DNA of 64,000 bases, taken from NCBI GenBank assembly GCA_002336105.1, contig DDEQ01000039.1:282169-346168 (forward strand). Reading direction: 5' to 3'. The notes below the pieces were generated by a model. That model did no database searches and was not told where the DNA came from. It saw only the letters and a program-made list of their open reading frames with translations. This document shows, in pieces, positions 50,640-59,681 of this stretch (position 1 is its first letter; the number at the start of each line of letters is the position of its first letter). A program made the position numbers and the translations under genes. Origin of the DNA: Chthonomonas sp. UBA1950 (GTDB taxonomy: Bacteria; Armatimonadota; Fimbriimonadia; Fimbriimonadales; Fimbriimonadaceae).

Positions 50640-51653
50640 TCAGCGTAAACCCATTGCGGCCCGAACTTCTGCGAGCGTAGCGGCAGCGACTTCCCTTGCG
50701 CGATCGGCTCCGTCAAGAAGAATCTCCTCAATCGTAACGTCGTCGATCGCCTTTCTGCGTTCGCGCATCGGTCTGAAGTATTCGTTAATCGCTTCTGTAA
50801 GCTCTTTCTTGTTCTGCATGCATCCGCGTACGCCGTCGCGGTCCTCTTGCCATTGCGTTTCCCAGGTTGGCGAATACAGCTTCAGATACTGACAAACCGC
50901 GCACCCTTCCGGAATCCCTGGGTCAGTCTTCTTGATCTTCGTCGGAGTCGTGTACGCACGCTTGATCTTCTCTGCGGTTTCATCCTCGGTGTCGCTAAGA
51001 TAAATGCAGTTGTCGTATGACTTACTCATCTTTCGCAACTTCCCTTCGGCGTCAACATCGAGTCCAGGAAGCCTTGCCCGCGTCTCGTCGTCTGGGATCA
51101 TGTATTTGTAGACCGGAAAAACATCCGCTCCGTACAATCGGTTGAACCGCTGACCGATATCATTTCCGATTTCGAGGTGCGGCGCTTGGTCTCTTCCTAC
51201 CGGGACGCCATACGGCTTATACAACAGAATATCGCTAGTCTGAAGCACCGGATAGCCGAGCAAGCCATATGGCTCGCGCTCTGCACTTCCGATGTCTTGC
51301 TGCTTCTCTTTGTACGTCGGCGTTCTTTCTAACCAACCTAGCGGCGTGATCATGCTGAACAAAAGATGAAGCTCAGCATGTTCTTTTACGTGCGATTGAA
51401 TAAACACAGGCGAACGTTTTGGATCAATGCCAGCCGCAATATAGTCTTTTGCAACCTCTCGCGCGTTCGCAGAAATCTCGGCGGCATTTTCATACATCGT
51501 GGTCAACGCGTGCCAATCGGCGACCATGCAGAACATCTGATAGCCTTCTTCTTGCAACTGAACCCAGTTCCGAAGGGCTCCTTCGTAGTTGCCGATGTGT
51601 AAACGCGGATTGGTGCTCCGCATACCGCTTAAGATTCGTTTAGGTTCGTTCAT
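50640..51653 (-). CDS. trpS: Tryptophanyl-tRNA synthetase
   Basis: A 337-residue class I synthetase attaching tryptophan to tRNA-Trp. The HIGH motif is HIGN (19-22) in MRSTNPRLHIGNYEGALRNW and the second signature is KMSKS (208-212). VADWHALTTMYEN and LQTSDILLYKPYGVPVGRDQ are typical of TrpS. It is the last gene of the lysA - M50 protease - trpS run, with 4 bases to the gene before it. No leader or T-box-like element is seen. Confidence 0.97.
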   Translation of the reverse strand: MNEPKRILSGMRSTNPRLHIGNYEGALRNWVQLQEEGYQMFCMVADWHALTTMYENAAEISANAREVAKDYIAAGIDPKRSPVFIQSHVKEHAELHLLFSMITPLGWLERTPTYKEKQQDIGSAEREPYGLLGYPVLQTSDILLYKPYGVPVGRDQAPHLEIGNDIGQRFNRLYGADVFPVYKYMIPDDETRARLPGLDVDAEGKLRKMSKSYDNCIYLSDTEDETAEKIKRAYTTPTKIKKTDPGIPEGCAVCQYLKLYSPTWETQWQEDRDGVRGCMQNKKELTEAINEYFRPMRERRKAIDDVTIEEILLDGADRAREVAAATLAEVRAAMGLR

Positions 51654-51657
51654 GATT

Positions 51658-52326
51658 TCAGAAGCCTTTTAGGCCGGTTAAGAACGTGAAAGTCCACATG
51701 ATTGGGCCATCGAGGAAGTCAATGTTAGACTGCTGGATTAGGTACACAACGAGGAACAACCCGAAAATGCCAATTTGCTGATGGAACCGGAACCAAGCTA
51801 ATCGTTGTTTTTCGGGAAGCAGCAACCCAATTAACCACTTGCCGTCAAGCGGACCAAATGGAATGAGATTGAAGAAAGCTAAACTGATGTTGATCAAAAC
51901 CCCGAAGATCAGCCATGCAGAAATGAACTGACGTAAAAAATTGCTGGACCCAAAATCAATGTGAGCTGCGAAAACGACTCGCAAGACAACCGCATACAAC
52001 GTCGCCTGAATGAGGTTCGAAATCGGACCTGCAGCCACCGATACAAACCAATCCCATCGAGGGTTCCTCATCAATCTCGGGTTAACAGGCGCAGGCTTTC
52101 CCCAACCCACACCCACTCCTGCGAGCATGGTGAACGCCATCATCAAGGTTCCGACGAGTTCAAAATGTTTGAACAAGTTTAGGGTTACGCGTCCCTGCAA
52201 ACGTGCCGTCGGATCGCCCGCCATGTCAGCGAATTTGCAGTGAGCGTACTCATGAACACCAATCGCAAGGAAAAGAACCAAGCACTGCGCAAGCAAAATG
52301 GGAAGAGGAGGCAGGTGGTTAAACAT
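51658..52326 (-). CDS. Site-2 protease family (M50) membrane metalloprotease
   Basis: A 222-residue membrane protein with about five helices. The zinc site is HEYAH (25-29) in AIGVHEYAHCKFADMAGDPT, with the third ligand region FFNLIPFGPLDGKWLIGLLL. This is the short rhomboid-sized M50 branch (YwhC-like) lacking PDZ domains. Such proteases cut membrane-spanning peptides; the substrate is unknown. It lies 8 bases after lysA and 4 before trpS, a common but unexplained neighbourhood for this family. Confidence 0.9.
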   Translation of the reverse strand: MFNHLPPLPILLAQCLVLFLAIGVHEYAHCKFADMAGDPTARLQGRVTLNLFKHFELVGTLMMAFTMLAGVGVGWGKPAPVNPRLMRNPRWDWFVSVAAGPISNLIQATLYAVVLRVVFAAHIDFGSSNFLRQFISAWLIFGVLINISLAFFNLIPFGPLDGKWLIGLLLPEKQRLAWFRFHQQIGIFGLFLVVYLIQQSNIDFLDGPIMWTFTFLTGLKGF

Positions 52327-52334
52327 GGTCTATC

Positions 52335-53645
52335 TTAGAGATCCTGTGGAATGATTTCGCGAGCGAAAAGAACCTCCCAAGGCTCTCTCTGCTGAACTAA
52401 AGAATAGCTACCGTCTGGCCGAACAAGCACCGTTGCCGGGCGCTGATACCGGTTATAGTTACTTGCCATCGAGCTGTTATACGCGCCGGTGCAAAGAACC
52501 TGGAGCAGATCTCCGACTTCCAAATCTGAAGGCAATTCGATATCTGGAAATAGTTTGTCAGTCTCGCAATGCTTGCCCGAAACAGTATAAGTTGAGGTCG
52601 GCGAGGCTGGTTTTCCCGAAACTCTTTCGACTGTGTACTTACTGCCGTACATCACAGGTCGTGGGTTATCGCTGAGACCGCCATCAACAGCAACGTAGGT
52701 CCGGGTCGTGGTGTCTTTGGCAGGAACTGTTTTTATTACGCCGACTGTGTACAAAGTCAATCCGCTCTCTCCGATAAGAGAACGTCCGGGCTCTTGCGCA
52801 AGGATCGGGTCTATCCCTGAACCTTCTAGGGCCTCAAGGATCGAATTAACGATAAGCTGACAGTAATCTTCGTGTGACATCGGAACATCGTTTTCGGTGT
52901 ACATGATTCCGAGTCCTCCACCAACGTTCAAGTAACGAGCCTCAAATCCATGCGCTTTCTTTATCTCAACCGCGAAGTCCGCAATGAGTTGCCCGCCTGA
53001 TCGCTGAGCCTCTGGATCGAGTAACTGAGACCCTACGTGACAATGGAATCCGTAAAGATCCAATCCTAACGCCAACGTCTGCGTCACGGCTTTTTCTGCA
53101 GAGCCATCAGCGATGTTGAAACCGAATTTTGTGTCGGCCTGACCTGTCGAAATCTTTGCGTGCGTTACCGGATCAACACCAGGGGCAAGTCTTAAAACGA
53201 TCTTTGGTGAGGGCTTGCCCGTTTCCTTAAGAATCTGACTGATGAGATTTAGCTCATCAAAGTTGTCCGCAACAATATGATCAATGCCTTGTTCGATGGC
53301 AAAAACCAATTCTTCTTTCTGCTTGTTGTTCCCATGCAGGTGGCAAGAACTAGCAGGAACACCCGCGAGCAGGGCACCTCTCAGCTCCCCTTCTGAAGCA
53401 ACATCAATGGCACAACCCTCTTGATTGGCAATTTTCATGAGCGCTGCCGTAGAATTAGCCTTGCTGGCGAAGGTGATGTAGCCGTTTTTGTAAGCCTTTT
53501 CAAAAGCTTGCTTATAACTTCTGATCCGAGCCCGAAAGTGGGCTTCGTCGATCACATAGAGCGGGGTTCCAAATTCTTGAGAAAGCTCTTTTGCTTGAGT
53601 TGGCGTCAGTCGAAAACGGGCATCCTTCACCTGGGAGGAGGTCAT
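52335..53645 (-). CDS. lysA: Diaminopimelate decarboxylase
   Basis: A 436-residue PLP enzyme making L-lysine from meso-diaminopimelate. The PLP lysine is K62 in ITFASKANSTAALM; HLHGNNKQKEELVFAIEQG, GFHCHVGSQLLD, YLNVGGGLGI and the phosphate-binding EPGRSLIG are all present. The late block LCTGAYNSSMASNYNRYQRP is the dimer-interface signature with the catalytic Tyr. The frame opens at 53831 but the first 62 codons overlap the divergent dxr region and look non-coding, so I chose the ATG at 53645. It heads the lysA - M50 - trpS run. Confidence 0.95.
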   Translation of the reverse strand: MTSSQVKDARFRLTPTQAKELSQEFGTPLYVIDEAHFRARIRSYKQAFEKAYKNGYITFASKANSTAALMKIANQEGCAIDVASEGELRGALLAGVPASSCHLHGNNKQKEELVFAIEQGIDHIVADNFDELNLISQILKETGKPSPKIVLRLAPGVDPVTHAKISTGQADTKFGFNIADGSAEKAVTQTLALGLDLYGFHCHVGSQLLDPEAQRSGGQLIADFAVEIKKAHGFEARYLNVGGGLGIMYTENDVPMSHEDYCQLIVNSILEALEGSGIDPILAQEPGRSLIGESGLTLYTVGVIKTVPAKDTTTRTYVAVDGGLSDNPRPVMYGSKYTVERVSGKPASPTSTYTVSGKHCETDKLFPDIELPSDLEVGDLLQVLCTGAYNSSMASNYNRYQRPATVLVRPDGSYSLVQQREPWEVLFAREIIPQDL

Positions 53646-53757
53646 AGGCTGATTATGACAGACTGAACATCCAATTCCCGTTTTGTTCGGAACACAAGCA
53701 AAGTTAGCCCGAGAACGGCTAGACTGTTTGCAGGCAACTAGCCGTTTTACTGTAATC

Positions 53758-54906
53758 ATGCCGACCGAAAACCCGGGCCAAGAACGTAGAAAGAAAGTCG
53801 CGATTCTAGGCTCAACTGGCAGCATCGGCACCCAAACACTGGATATTATCCGCCAGCAAAGCGAGTGGCTTGAAGTCGTTGGATTAGCGGCTGGAAAGAA
53901 CGCTCAACTGCTCTCAGAGCAAGCTCGCGAGTTCGGTGTTAAGTCCATCGCCCTTTTTACAAATGCCACGGGTTCTGGAATCCCCTACGGGATGGAAGCC
54001 CTCACGAAAATCGCAACCCAAACGGAGGCAGATATTGTCGTCGTTGCAGTTGCTGGCGTCATCGGCTTGCTCCCAACCATGGCAGCCATTGAGGCAGGTA
54101 AGCAGATTGCTTTGGCCAGCAAGGAAGTCCTCGTCGCGGCCGGAGAGATCGTGATGCCAGCTGTCCGGAGACACGGCGTTAAACTCACCCCCATCGATAG
54201 TGAGCACAGCGCGATTTTCCAGTGCTTACAGGGAGTCGGACAAGATCAAATTGATTCGCTCATCCTAACCGCCAGTGGCGGCCCGTTTCGGGGACGCCGC
54301 AAATCGGACCTTGAGAACATCAGTGTCGAAGACGCTTTGAACCATCCAACCTGGCGAATGGGCGGCAAAATCACTATTGATTCGGCGACCCTGATGAATA
54401 AGGGCCTTGAGATCATCGAAGCAAAATGGCTTTTTGACATCCCCGCAGACTCAATTCAAGTTTTGGTTCATCCGCAGAGCATCATCCATTCGATGGTGCG
54501 TCTGACCGATGGAAGCGTTTTAGCTCAACTTGGCAATCCAGACATGAGGCTGCCGATCAGCTACGCACTGCTTCATCCGGAGAGAAAGGTCAATCAACTT
54601 CCATCGTGGAATCCATTTACTACTCCTAACCTCAGTTTTGAACCTGCTGATGAGAGCACTTTTGACGCTCTTAAGATTGCTCGCGAGGCAATCAAATTAG
54701 GTGGAACTGTTCCCTGTTGCTTAAATGCAGCTAACGAAGAAGCGGCAAATGCGTTTCTGAAAGGAAGGATTCCGTTTACTAAGATCACCGAAATCGTAAA
54801 ACGGGTGATCGATCAACATCAATCGACGGCCCCAACGCTTGAATCGCTTTTGGAAACAGACGCGAACTCCAGAGCCGTCGCAACTAGTCTGATTGAAAGT
54901 GTTTAG
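53758..54906 (+). CDS. dxr: 1-deoxy-D-xylulose 5-phosphate reductoisomerase
   Basis: A 382-residue enzyme of the MEP isoprenoid pathway, converting DXP to MEP with NADPH. The NADPH loop is LGSTGSIGTQTLDI (17-30). ALASKEVLVAAGE, the metal site PIDSEHSAIFQCLQG, TASGGPFRG, and GGKITIDSATLMNKGLEIIE then LVHPQSIIHSMV complete the active site. A longer frame opens at 53683, but the ATG at 53758 matches the family start. The rseP-type protease gene follows 40 bases later, the usual dxr-rseP order. Confidence 0.97.
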   Translation: MPTENPGQERRKKVAILGSTGSIGTQTLDIIRQQSEWLEVVGLAAGKNAQLLSEQAREFGVKSIALFTNATGSGIPYGMEALTKIATQTEADIVVVAVAGVIGLLPTMAAIEAGKQIALASKEVLVAAGEIVMPAVRRHGVKLTPIDSEHSAIFQCLQGVGQDQIDSLILTASGGPFRGRRKSDLENISVEDALNHPTWRMGGKITIDSATLMNKGLEIIEAKWLFDIPADSIQVLVHPQSIIHSMVRLTDGSVLAQLGNPDMRLPISYALLHPERKVNQLPSWNPFTTPNLSFEPADESTFDALKIAREAIKLGGTVPCCLNAANEEAANAFLKGRIPFTKITEIVKRVIDQHQSTAPTLESLLETDANSRAVATSLIESV

Positions 54907-54946
54907 GAACGAATACGCTGTTTCTTAACGTTAAAGTACAAGAGCT

Positions 54947-56257
54947 ATGTCTAATTTGATTGCTGCCTCTTCGGGTCCGGTTGGGATTCTGCTTGCGATT
55001 ATCGCCTTTGTCACGATGATCTCAATTCTGGTAGCAGCTCACGAATTCGGCCATTATCTCTTCGCTCGCCTGTTTAATATGGGAGTTGAAGAGTTCGCGA
55101 TCGGCCTAGGCAAGCCCATCCTATTCAGCTTCGGCAAGCGTCGCTACGTTCTGCCTCTTGACGAAAGACGAGATGCAGAAATGCTCGCCAAGGAAGAAGG
55201 CGAAATCGTAAAAATCGAGTCTGCGGAGACGTTTGAAGGTGGCGGCGAACCTCGTGAAGGAAAGATCATCAAGACGGCTCACGGCAAGGCTCTTGAAGAG
55301 ACAACGATTTTCAATATCCGAGCATGGCCTCTTGGAGGGTTCGTCCGTATCAAAGGCATGATGGCCTTTGAGGACAGCCACGAAGTCAATACGATTGGCG
55401 GATTTTACAGCAAGCCAGCCTGGCAAAGACTTATCGTCCTGTTTGCGGGTCCGCTGTTCAGTGTTCTCGCCGGGGTTATTATTCTCGTGCCTTTGTTCAT
55501 GGGAATTGGCATCGTCAAAGGGAGCCAAAGCACGATTCTTGAAGCTCCTGCGAAAGGCTCAGCAGCGGATAGGGCAGGCTTTAAGCTCAACGACCAAATC
55601 GTCTCGATGAACGGTCAACCTGTCTCAAAATTCTCACAGATCATTTTGTCAGTAAGAGATCAGGCAGGCAAGAAGATCACCTTCGGAGTTCTTCGAGACG
55701 GTAAACCGCTCTCTTTAACGGCCATACCCGAGCTAGAACCGACCAAATCTCTGGTTCTCGACGAAAATCTAGAACCGACTGGTGCGGTGAGGCAACAAGC
55801 TAAGCTGGGAATCCCTATCAAGCAAATCAAGATGAAGCTCGGTTTTGGTTCGGCTCTAGTCGAGTCGGCTAGCACCCCTTTCCAAGTGATCAAGCTACTT
55901 GCTGGAATGGTCAACAAACCAGCTGAACTTAAAGAGAATGTTGGGGGTCCAATTGGCATTGCCGCAAAAACAAAAGAAGCCGCAGACGAAGGAATTCTAA
56001 GCGTTGTCTTCTTGGCTGCACAGCTCTCAATTTCGTTGGGCATTTTCAACCTCCTGCCGATCTATCCACTTGATGGCGGTCAAATGGTTGTTGCGTTTAT
56101 CGAGCTTTTCAAGCGGAAGCGGCTTAGCTTTAGAATGCAGAATGCAATTGCTTATGTCGGCGTTGCAGCCATCTTGGTTCTTGTCGTGAGCGTCGTAACT
56201 CTCGATGTATCTCGCCTCTTGCCCGGTGGCAAACCATCCGCTGTTCAGAAGAAATAA
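54947..56257 (+). CDS. rseP: RseP-like site-2 protease with PDZ domain
   Basis: A 436-residue inner-membrane protease that makes the second cut in regulated intramembrane proteolysis, in many bacteria of an anti-sigma factor. Zinc site: VAAHEFGHYLFARLF with HEFGH at 32-36 and NLLPIYPLDGGQM near the C-terminus. One PDZ domain (about 190-265: GSAADRAGFKLNDQIVSMNG) follows. An extra Glu/Lys-rich insertion (about 60-110, MLAKEEGEIVKIESAETF) enlarges the first periplasmic/cytosolic loop. The membrane anti-sigma-like protein at 61892 could be a substrate; this is inference. Confidence 0.93.
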   Translation: MSNLIAASSGPVGILLAIIAFVTMISILVAAHEFGHYLFARLFNMGVEEFAIGLGKPILFSFGKRRYVLPLDERRDAEMLAKEEGEIVKIESAETFEGGGEPREGKIIKTAHGKALEETTIFNIRAWPLGGFVRIKGMMAFEDSHEVNTIGGFYSKPAWQRLIVLFAGPLFSVLAGVIILVPLFMGIGIVKGSQSTILEAPAKGSAADRAGFKLNDQIVSMNGQPVSKFSQIILSVRDQAGKKITFGVLRDGKPLSLTAIPELEPTKSLVLDENLEPTGAVRQQAKLGIPIKQIKMKLGFGSALVESASTPFQVIKLLAGMVNKPAELKENVGGPIGIAAKTKEAADEGILSVVFLAAQLSISLGIFNLLPIYPLDGGQMVVAFIELFKRKRLSFRMQNAIAYVGVAAILVLVVSVVTLDVSRLLPGGKPSAVQKK

Positions 56258-56302
56258 ACTTAACAGCGGTTCAAAGAGCGATCCGTGTACGATAGGGACA
56301 GG

Positions 56303-58819
56303 ATGCGTCGATCACTTCTGTTTGCGTCAGTTTTGAGCCTTACGGCCGTAACTGTCGGGTTTGCCGTCAATCGTTATGCTAAAACACTAACTCCGCTTGT
56401 TACGGGTAAATCAATAGATCCGCTCGGGACTCATGTTGATGTAGCCAGCTTCCCTGCAAATATGGTCCTGACGCCAAACGGAAAGTTTGTCATCGTGACG
56501 AACACAGGCTTTAGGCAGCAGATCTCTGTTCTTGATGCCTCGACAGGGCTGATCATTGATAAAGACGAATACAACAAACCAGCTAAGAAGAACCTCTACT
56601 ATGGACTTGCCTGTCTAGATCAGAAAGACGGCACCACTTTACTTGCTGCCTCTTGCGGCCAAAGTGATAAGGTCGCAATCTACACTCTTTCAAGTGAAGG
56701 CAAGCTGGGTGAGCCAAGATTTCTAACTGTAAAGCCGCCAGTAAAATCAAATTATCCAGGATTCGTTTCCGGGGTCGCATTTAGTTCTGACGGCACAAAA
56801 ATCGCGGCAGCGTTGAATCAAAGCCACGAAGGCAATAATTTCCACGGATCCGTGGCGTTCCTCAACCTCACTGACGGAACGCAGACTGCTACGGTTGAAG
56901 TCAACGGCTTTCCGATGGGAATCGTCACCATCGGAGACACTTACCTAGTAGCCAACGAAGGCGGCACTGGCGTCAGCTTTATAAAAGAAGATGGAACCCG
57001 AAAAGACCTGGAGACAGGAGTTGGCCCAGTTGCAGTCATCACAAACGCAGACAAGACATTAGCGTACGTTTCAAATACAAACAGTGACACAGTCTCAGTC
57101 ATCGATACCGCCCAGCAAAAGGTTAAAAAGACGCTCCTTCTGAGACCTGGTGCTTTGCGCGGCACACCAGGAGTGACTCCGCTCGGTCTGGCCCTTTCTC
57201 GAGACGAAAAGCGACTCTTTGTTGCTGTCGGTGATCTGAATGCGGTCGCCTTGGTGGACCTCACGAAGGGTGAAGTAGAAGGGTATCTGCCCGGAGGATG
57301 GTATCCAACTTCGGCGGTAGTCAGTAAAGACGGTTCAAAGCTGTTCGTCTCTAACGCAAAGGGCACAAAGGTCAGAAATCCGAATGACAAGCCGGTTGGC
57401 GAAGTTGGGAAATATGGGCCGAACATTATCGAAGGAACCGTGGCGACGATTGACCTGAACGTCGAACTGCCAAAACTGAAAGAGCATACGCAGAACACGT
57501 TAGAGACGGCAAGAGCACTTCCAAACCTGGTTGGGACCTCAAAATTGGCTTACGGCAATCCGGGAATTGAGCACGTTGTTTACGTTATAAAAGAGAACCG
57601 CACCTATGACCAAGTGCTCTCGGATCTGCCCAGGGGGTCTCGCGATCCTTCGCTCCTCATGTTCGGGCGAGAAGTGACGCCGAACCTTCATGCCCTTGCT
57701 GAGCGATTTGTCCTCCTCGACAACTTCTACGTTTGCGCGGAAGTTTCGGCGGACGGGTGGAATTGGTCTACATCCGGCATGGCGAATGCCTACACAGAAA
57801 GAAACGTGTTCACAAACTACGGCGGACATGGACGCACCTACGACTACGAGGGGTTAATCAACGACAGGTCTGTTGACCTCAAAGGTGTTCGTGATCCCGC
57901 AACGGCTCCGGGTGGATACCTCTGGGATCGCGCCGCAAAAGATGGAGTTTCATTCCGAAACTACGGATTCTTCGTGGATTACAACGCAAACATGTATCCA
58001 ACGAAGAAAGCTCTTGAAGGCAAAACTAATCTCGACTTTAGACACTACGACATGGCTTATGCAGACAGCGAAGCATGGGTTAAATATGGCCTTTCACCGG
58101 CACCGAAACAGTTGAAAGCAAGCGGGTCCTACGGTGATCCAAGCCGCATGACCGTTTGGCTTCGGGAGTATCGAAACTTCGTAAAATCCGGAAAAATGCC
58201 CAACTTAATGATGGTCCGACTCGGTCGAGACCACACCTCAGGCACCGCCGATGGTCAGTATTCGCCTCGAGCCTGCGTTGCAGATAACGACTATGCCGTG
58301 GGGCAGCTTGTTCAAGAAATCTCAAACGGACCTTACTGGAACAAGACCGCAATTTGCGTTTTGGAGGATGACGCCCAAGCAGGATTTGATCATGTCGACT
58401 GCCACAGAAGCACGGCCTACATCATCAGTCCATATATCCAAAAAGGCACCTTAAACTCGACTTTCTACAATACGGACAGTATGCTCAGAACTATCGAGTT
58501 GCTACTGGGAATGAAACCGATGAACAGTTACGATGCGATTGCCTCGCCGATTCAGGTCTTCTCCCGTAAGTTAGCCAACTCCGAACCGTATATGGCGATC
58601 TTGCCCGCCAAAGAAATTGTCGGAGAGATCAACACAAAGAACGCCTATCGATCGAAAGATAGCGAACGGTTAATCTCGCGGTTCAAAGAGGAAACATATG
58701 CCGACATCGAACTGAACGATATCCTTTGGGGTGCAATCAAAGGCGCTCATACTCCAAAGCCATCTAGAACAAATGCTAAATGGCAGACTAAGTTGTCTAG
58801 AAAGGATGATGACGATTAA
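56303..58819 (+). CDS. YncE-type beta-propeller / phosphoesterase fusion
   Basis: An exported protein of 838 residues. After a signal peptide (MRRSLLFASVLSLTAVTVGF) come seven-bladed-propeller repeats of YncE type: PNGKFVIVTNTG, SSDGTKIAAAL, NADKTLAYVSNTNSDTVSVI, RDEKRLFVAVGDLNAVALVD, KDGSKLFVSNAKG. From about residue 420 a phosphoesterase domain (PF04185-like) follows: HVVYVIKENRTYDQVLSDLP, TPNLHALAERFVLLDNFYV, and VLEDDAQAGFDHVDCHRS. These resemble acid phosphatase/phospholipase C enzymes of the alkaline-phosphatase fold. Substrate unknown. A GTG at 56285 precedes the ATG at 56303, which has AGGGACAGG directly before it. Confidence 0.86.
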   Translation: MRRSLLFASVLSLTAVTVGFAVNRYAKTLTPLVTGKSIDPLGTHVDVASFPANMVLTPNGKFVIVTNTGFRQQISVLDASTGLIIDKDEYNKPAKKNLYYGLACLDQKDGTTLLAASCGQSDKVAIYTLSSEGKLGEPRFLTVKPPVKSNYPGFVSGVAFSSDGTKIAAALNQSHEGNNFHGSVAFLNLTDGTQTATVEVNGFPMGIVTIGDTYLVANEGGTGVSFIKEDGTRKDLETGVGPVAVITNADKTLAYVSNTNSDTVSVIDTAQQKVKKTLLLRPGALRGTPGVTPLGLALSRDEKRLFVAVGDLNAVALVDLTKGEVEGYLPGGWYPTSAVVSKDGSKLFVSNAKGTKVRNPNDKPVGEVGKYGPNIIEGTVATIDLNVELPKLKEHTQNTLETARALPNLVGTSKLAYGNPGIEHVVYVIKENRTYDQVLSDLPRGSRDPSLLMFGREVTPNLHALAERFVLLDNFYVCAEVSADGWNWSTSGMANAYTERNVFTNYGGHGRTYDYEGLINDRSVDLKGVRDPATAPGGYLWDRAAKDGVSFRNYGFFVDYNANMYPTKKALEGKTNLDFRHYDMAYADSEAWVKYGLSPAPKQLKASGSYGDPSRMTVWLREYRNFVKSGKMPNLMMVRLGRDHTSGTADGQYSPRACVADNDYAVGQLVQEISNGPYWNKTAICVLEDDAQAGFDHVDCHRSTAYIISPYIQKGTLNSTFYNTDSMLRTIELLLGMKPMNSYDAIASPIQVFSRKLANSEPYMAILPAKEIVGEINTKNAYRSKDSERLISRFKEETYADIELNDILWGAIKGAHTPKPSRTNAKWQTKLSRKDDDD

Positions 58820-58838
58820 TCTTCAGACGGCTTAACCG

Positions 58839-58868
58839 GCACCTCTGGGCCACATGGACCAGAGGTGC
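58839..58868 (+). terminator. Hairpin after the propeller-phosphoesterase gene
   Basis: GCACCTCTGG (58839-58848) pairs over 10 bases with CCAGAGGTGC (58859-58868), 19 bases after the stop codon. No T run follows, and the next gene starts 43 bases later on the same strand, so termination may be partial. Confidence 0.55.
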
Positions 58869-58910
58869 AACCCATCGGGCTCTGCTACGGTAAAACCTTT
58901 AGCGACCAAG

Positions 58911-59681
58911 ATGGTTATTACAGAAAAGCTTTGTAAACACTTTCCAGACCCCAAGAAGGGACTTGTGAAAGCGGTAGATGGTGTTAGTTTTCAGGCGAAA
59001 CCGGGCGAGATATTCGGCCTACTAGGTGTGAATGGTGCCGGAAAAACGACGACACTTCGAATGTTATCGACCGTGCTCGAACCTACTTCTGGCAGGGCGA
59101 CCGTCAACGGATTTGATGTTGCAACCGAAGGTGAAAAGGTGCGCGGGAGTATTGGCTTTATGTCAACTTCAACGGCACTCTATGGTCGGTTAACAGCTCG
59201 CGAAATGATCGCCTATTTCGCTGGGCTTTACGGGGTCACCAACTCCGAAATGAAGTCCAGAATGGCTTTCGCCATTGATAAACTCAACATGGGTGAGTTC
59301 ATCGATCGGCAGTGCGATAAGCTCTCAACCGGACAGAAACAACGTGTGAGCATCGCTCGCACGATTTTTCATGATCCACCGGTTCTCTTCTTTGACGAAC
59401 CCACAGCCGGACTCGATGTCGTCACTAGCCAAACCGTTATGGAGTTCATCGAAGAGGCTCGCGATAACGGAAAGACTGTCATTTTTAGCACTCATATCAT
59501 GAGCGAAGTCGAGCGATTATGTGATCAAATCGCAGTCATTCACGACGGGATTTTGATGGGCCAAGGAACCGTCAACGAGCTAAAAACAACGACCAACGAG
59601 CAAACGCTCGAAAAGGCATTTTTGAAACTCGTTCGGTTTGAATCTACCTGGAACCGCGATACCGAGGTGGCTCGATCATGA
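58911..59681 (+). CDS. natA: ABC exporter ATPase, NatA type
   Basis: A 256-residue ATPase of the sodium/drug exporter type. Walker A LLGVNGAGKTTTLRML, signature LSTGQKQRVSIARTIFH, Walker B VLFFDEPTAGLDVVTSQ, H-loop VIFSTHIMSEVERLC. The frame opens at 58854; the ATG at 58911 fits the family start (MVITEKLCKHFPDPK). Its stop overlaps the natB-type permease start by 4 bases, so the two form one exporter. The name NatA is by family resemblance; sodium export is not shown. Confidence 0.9.
   Translation: MVITEKLCKHFPDPKKGLVKAVDGVSFQAKPGEIFGLLGVNGAGKTTTLRMLSTVLEPTSGRATVNGFDVATEGEKVRGSIGFMSTSTALYGRLTAREMIAYFAGLYGVTNSEMKSRMAFAIDKLNMGEFIDRQCDKLSTGQKQRVSIARTIFHDPPVLFFDEPTAGLDVVTSQTVMEFIEEARDNGKTVIFSTHIMSEVERLCDQIAVIHDGILMGQGTVNELKTTTNEQTLEKAFLKLVRFESTWNRDTEVARS

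Noticed and set aside
53646..53831. 62-residue N-terminal extension of LysA
   Set aside because: It overlaps the region before dxr, contains several cysteines and no family similarity, and the LysA family starts close to the ATG at 53645.
55121..56049. Two minus-strand frames (135 and 129 codons) opposite rseP
   Set aside because: Both are complementary to well-conserved protease and PDZ coding sequence and encode nothing recognisable.
56941..57498. 185-codon open frame on the minus strand inside the propeller-phosphoesterase gene
   Set aside because: It lies entirely antisense to clear YncE-type repeats and its Ser/Phe/Pro-rich translation has no domain; it is a shadow of the coding strand.
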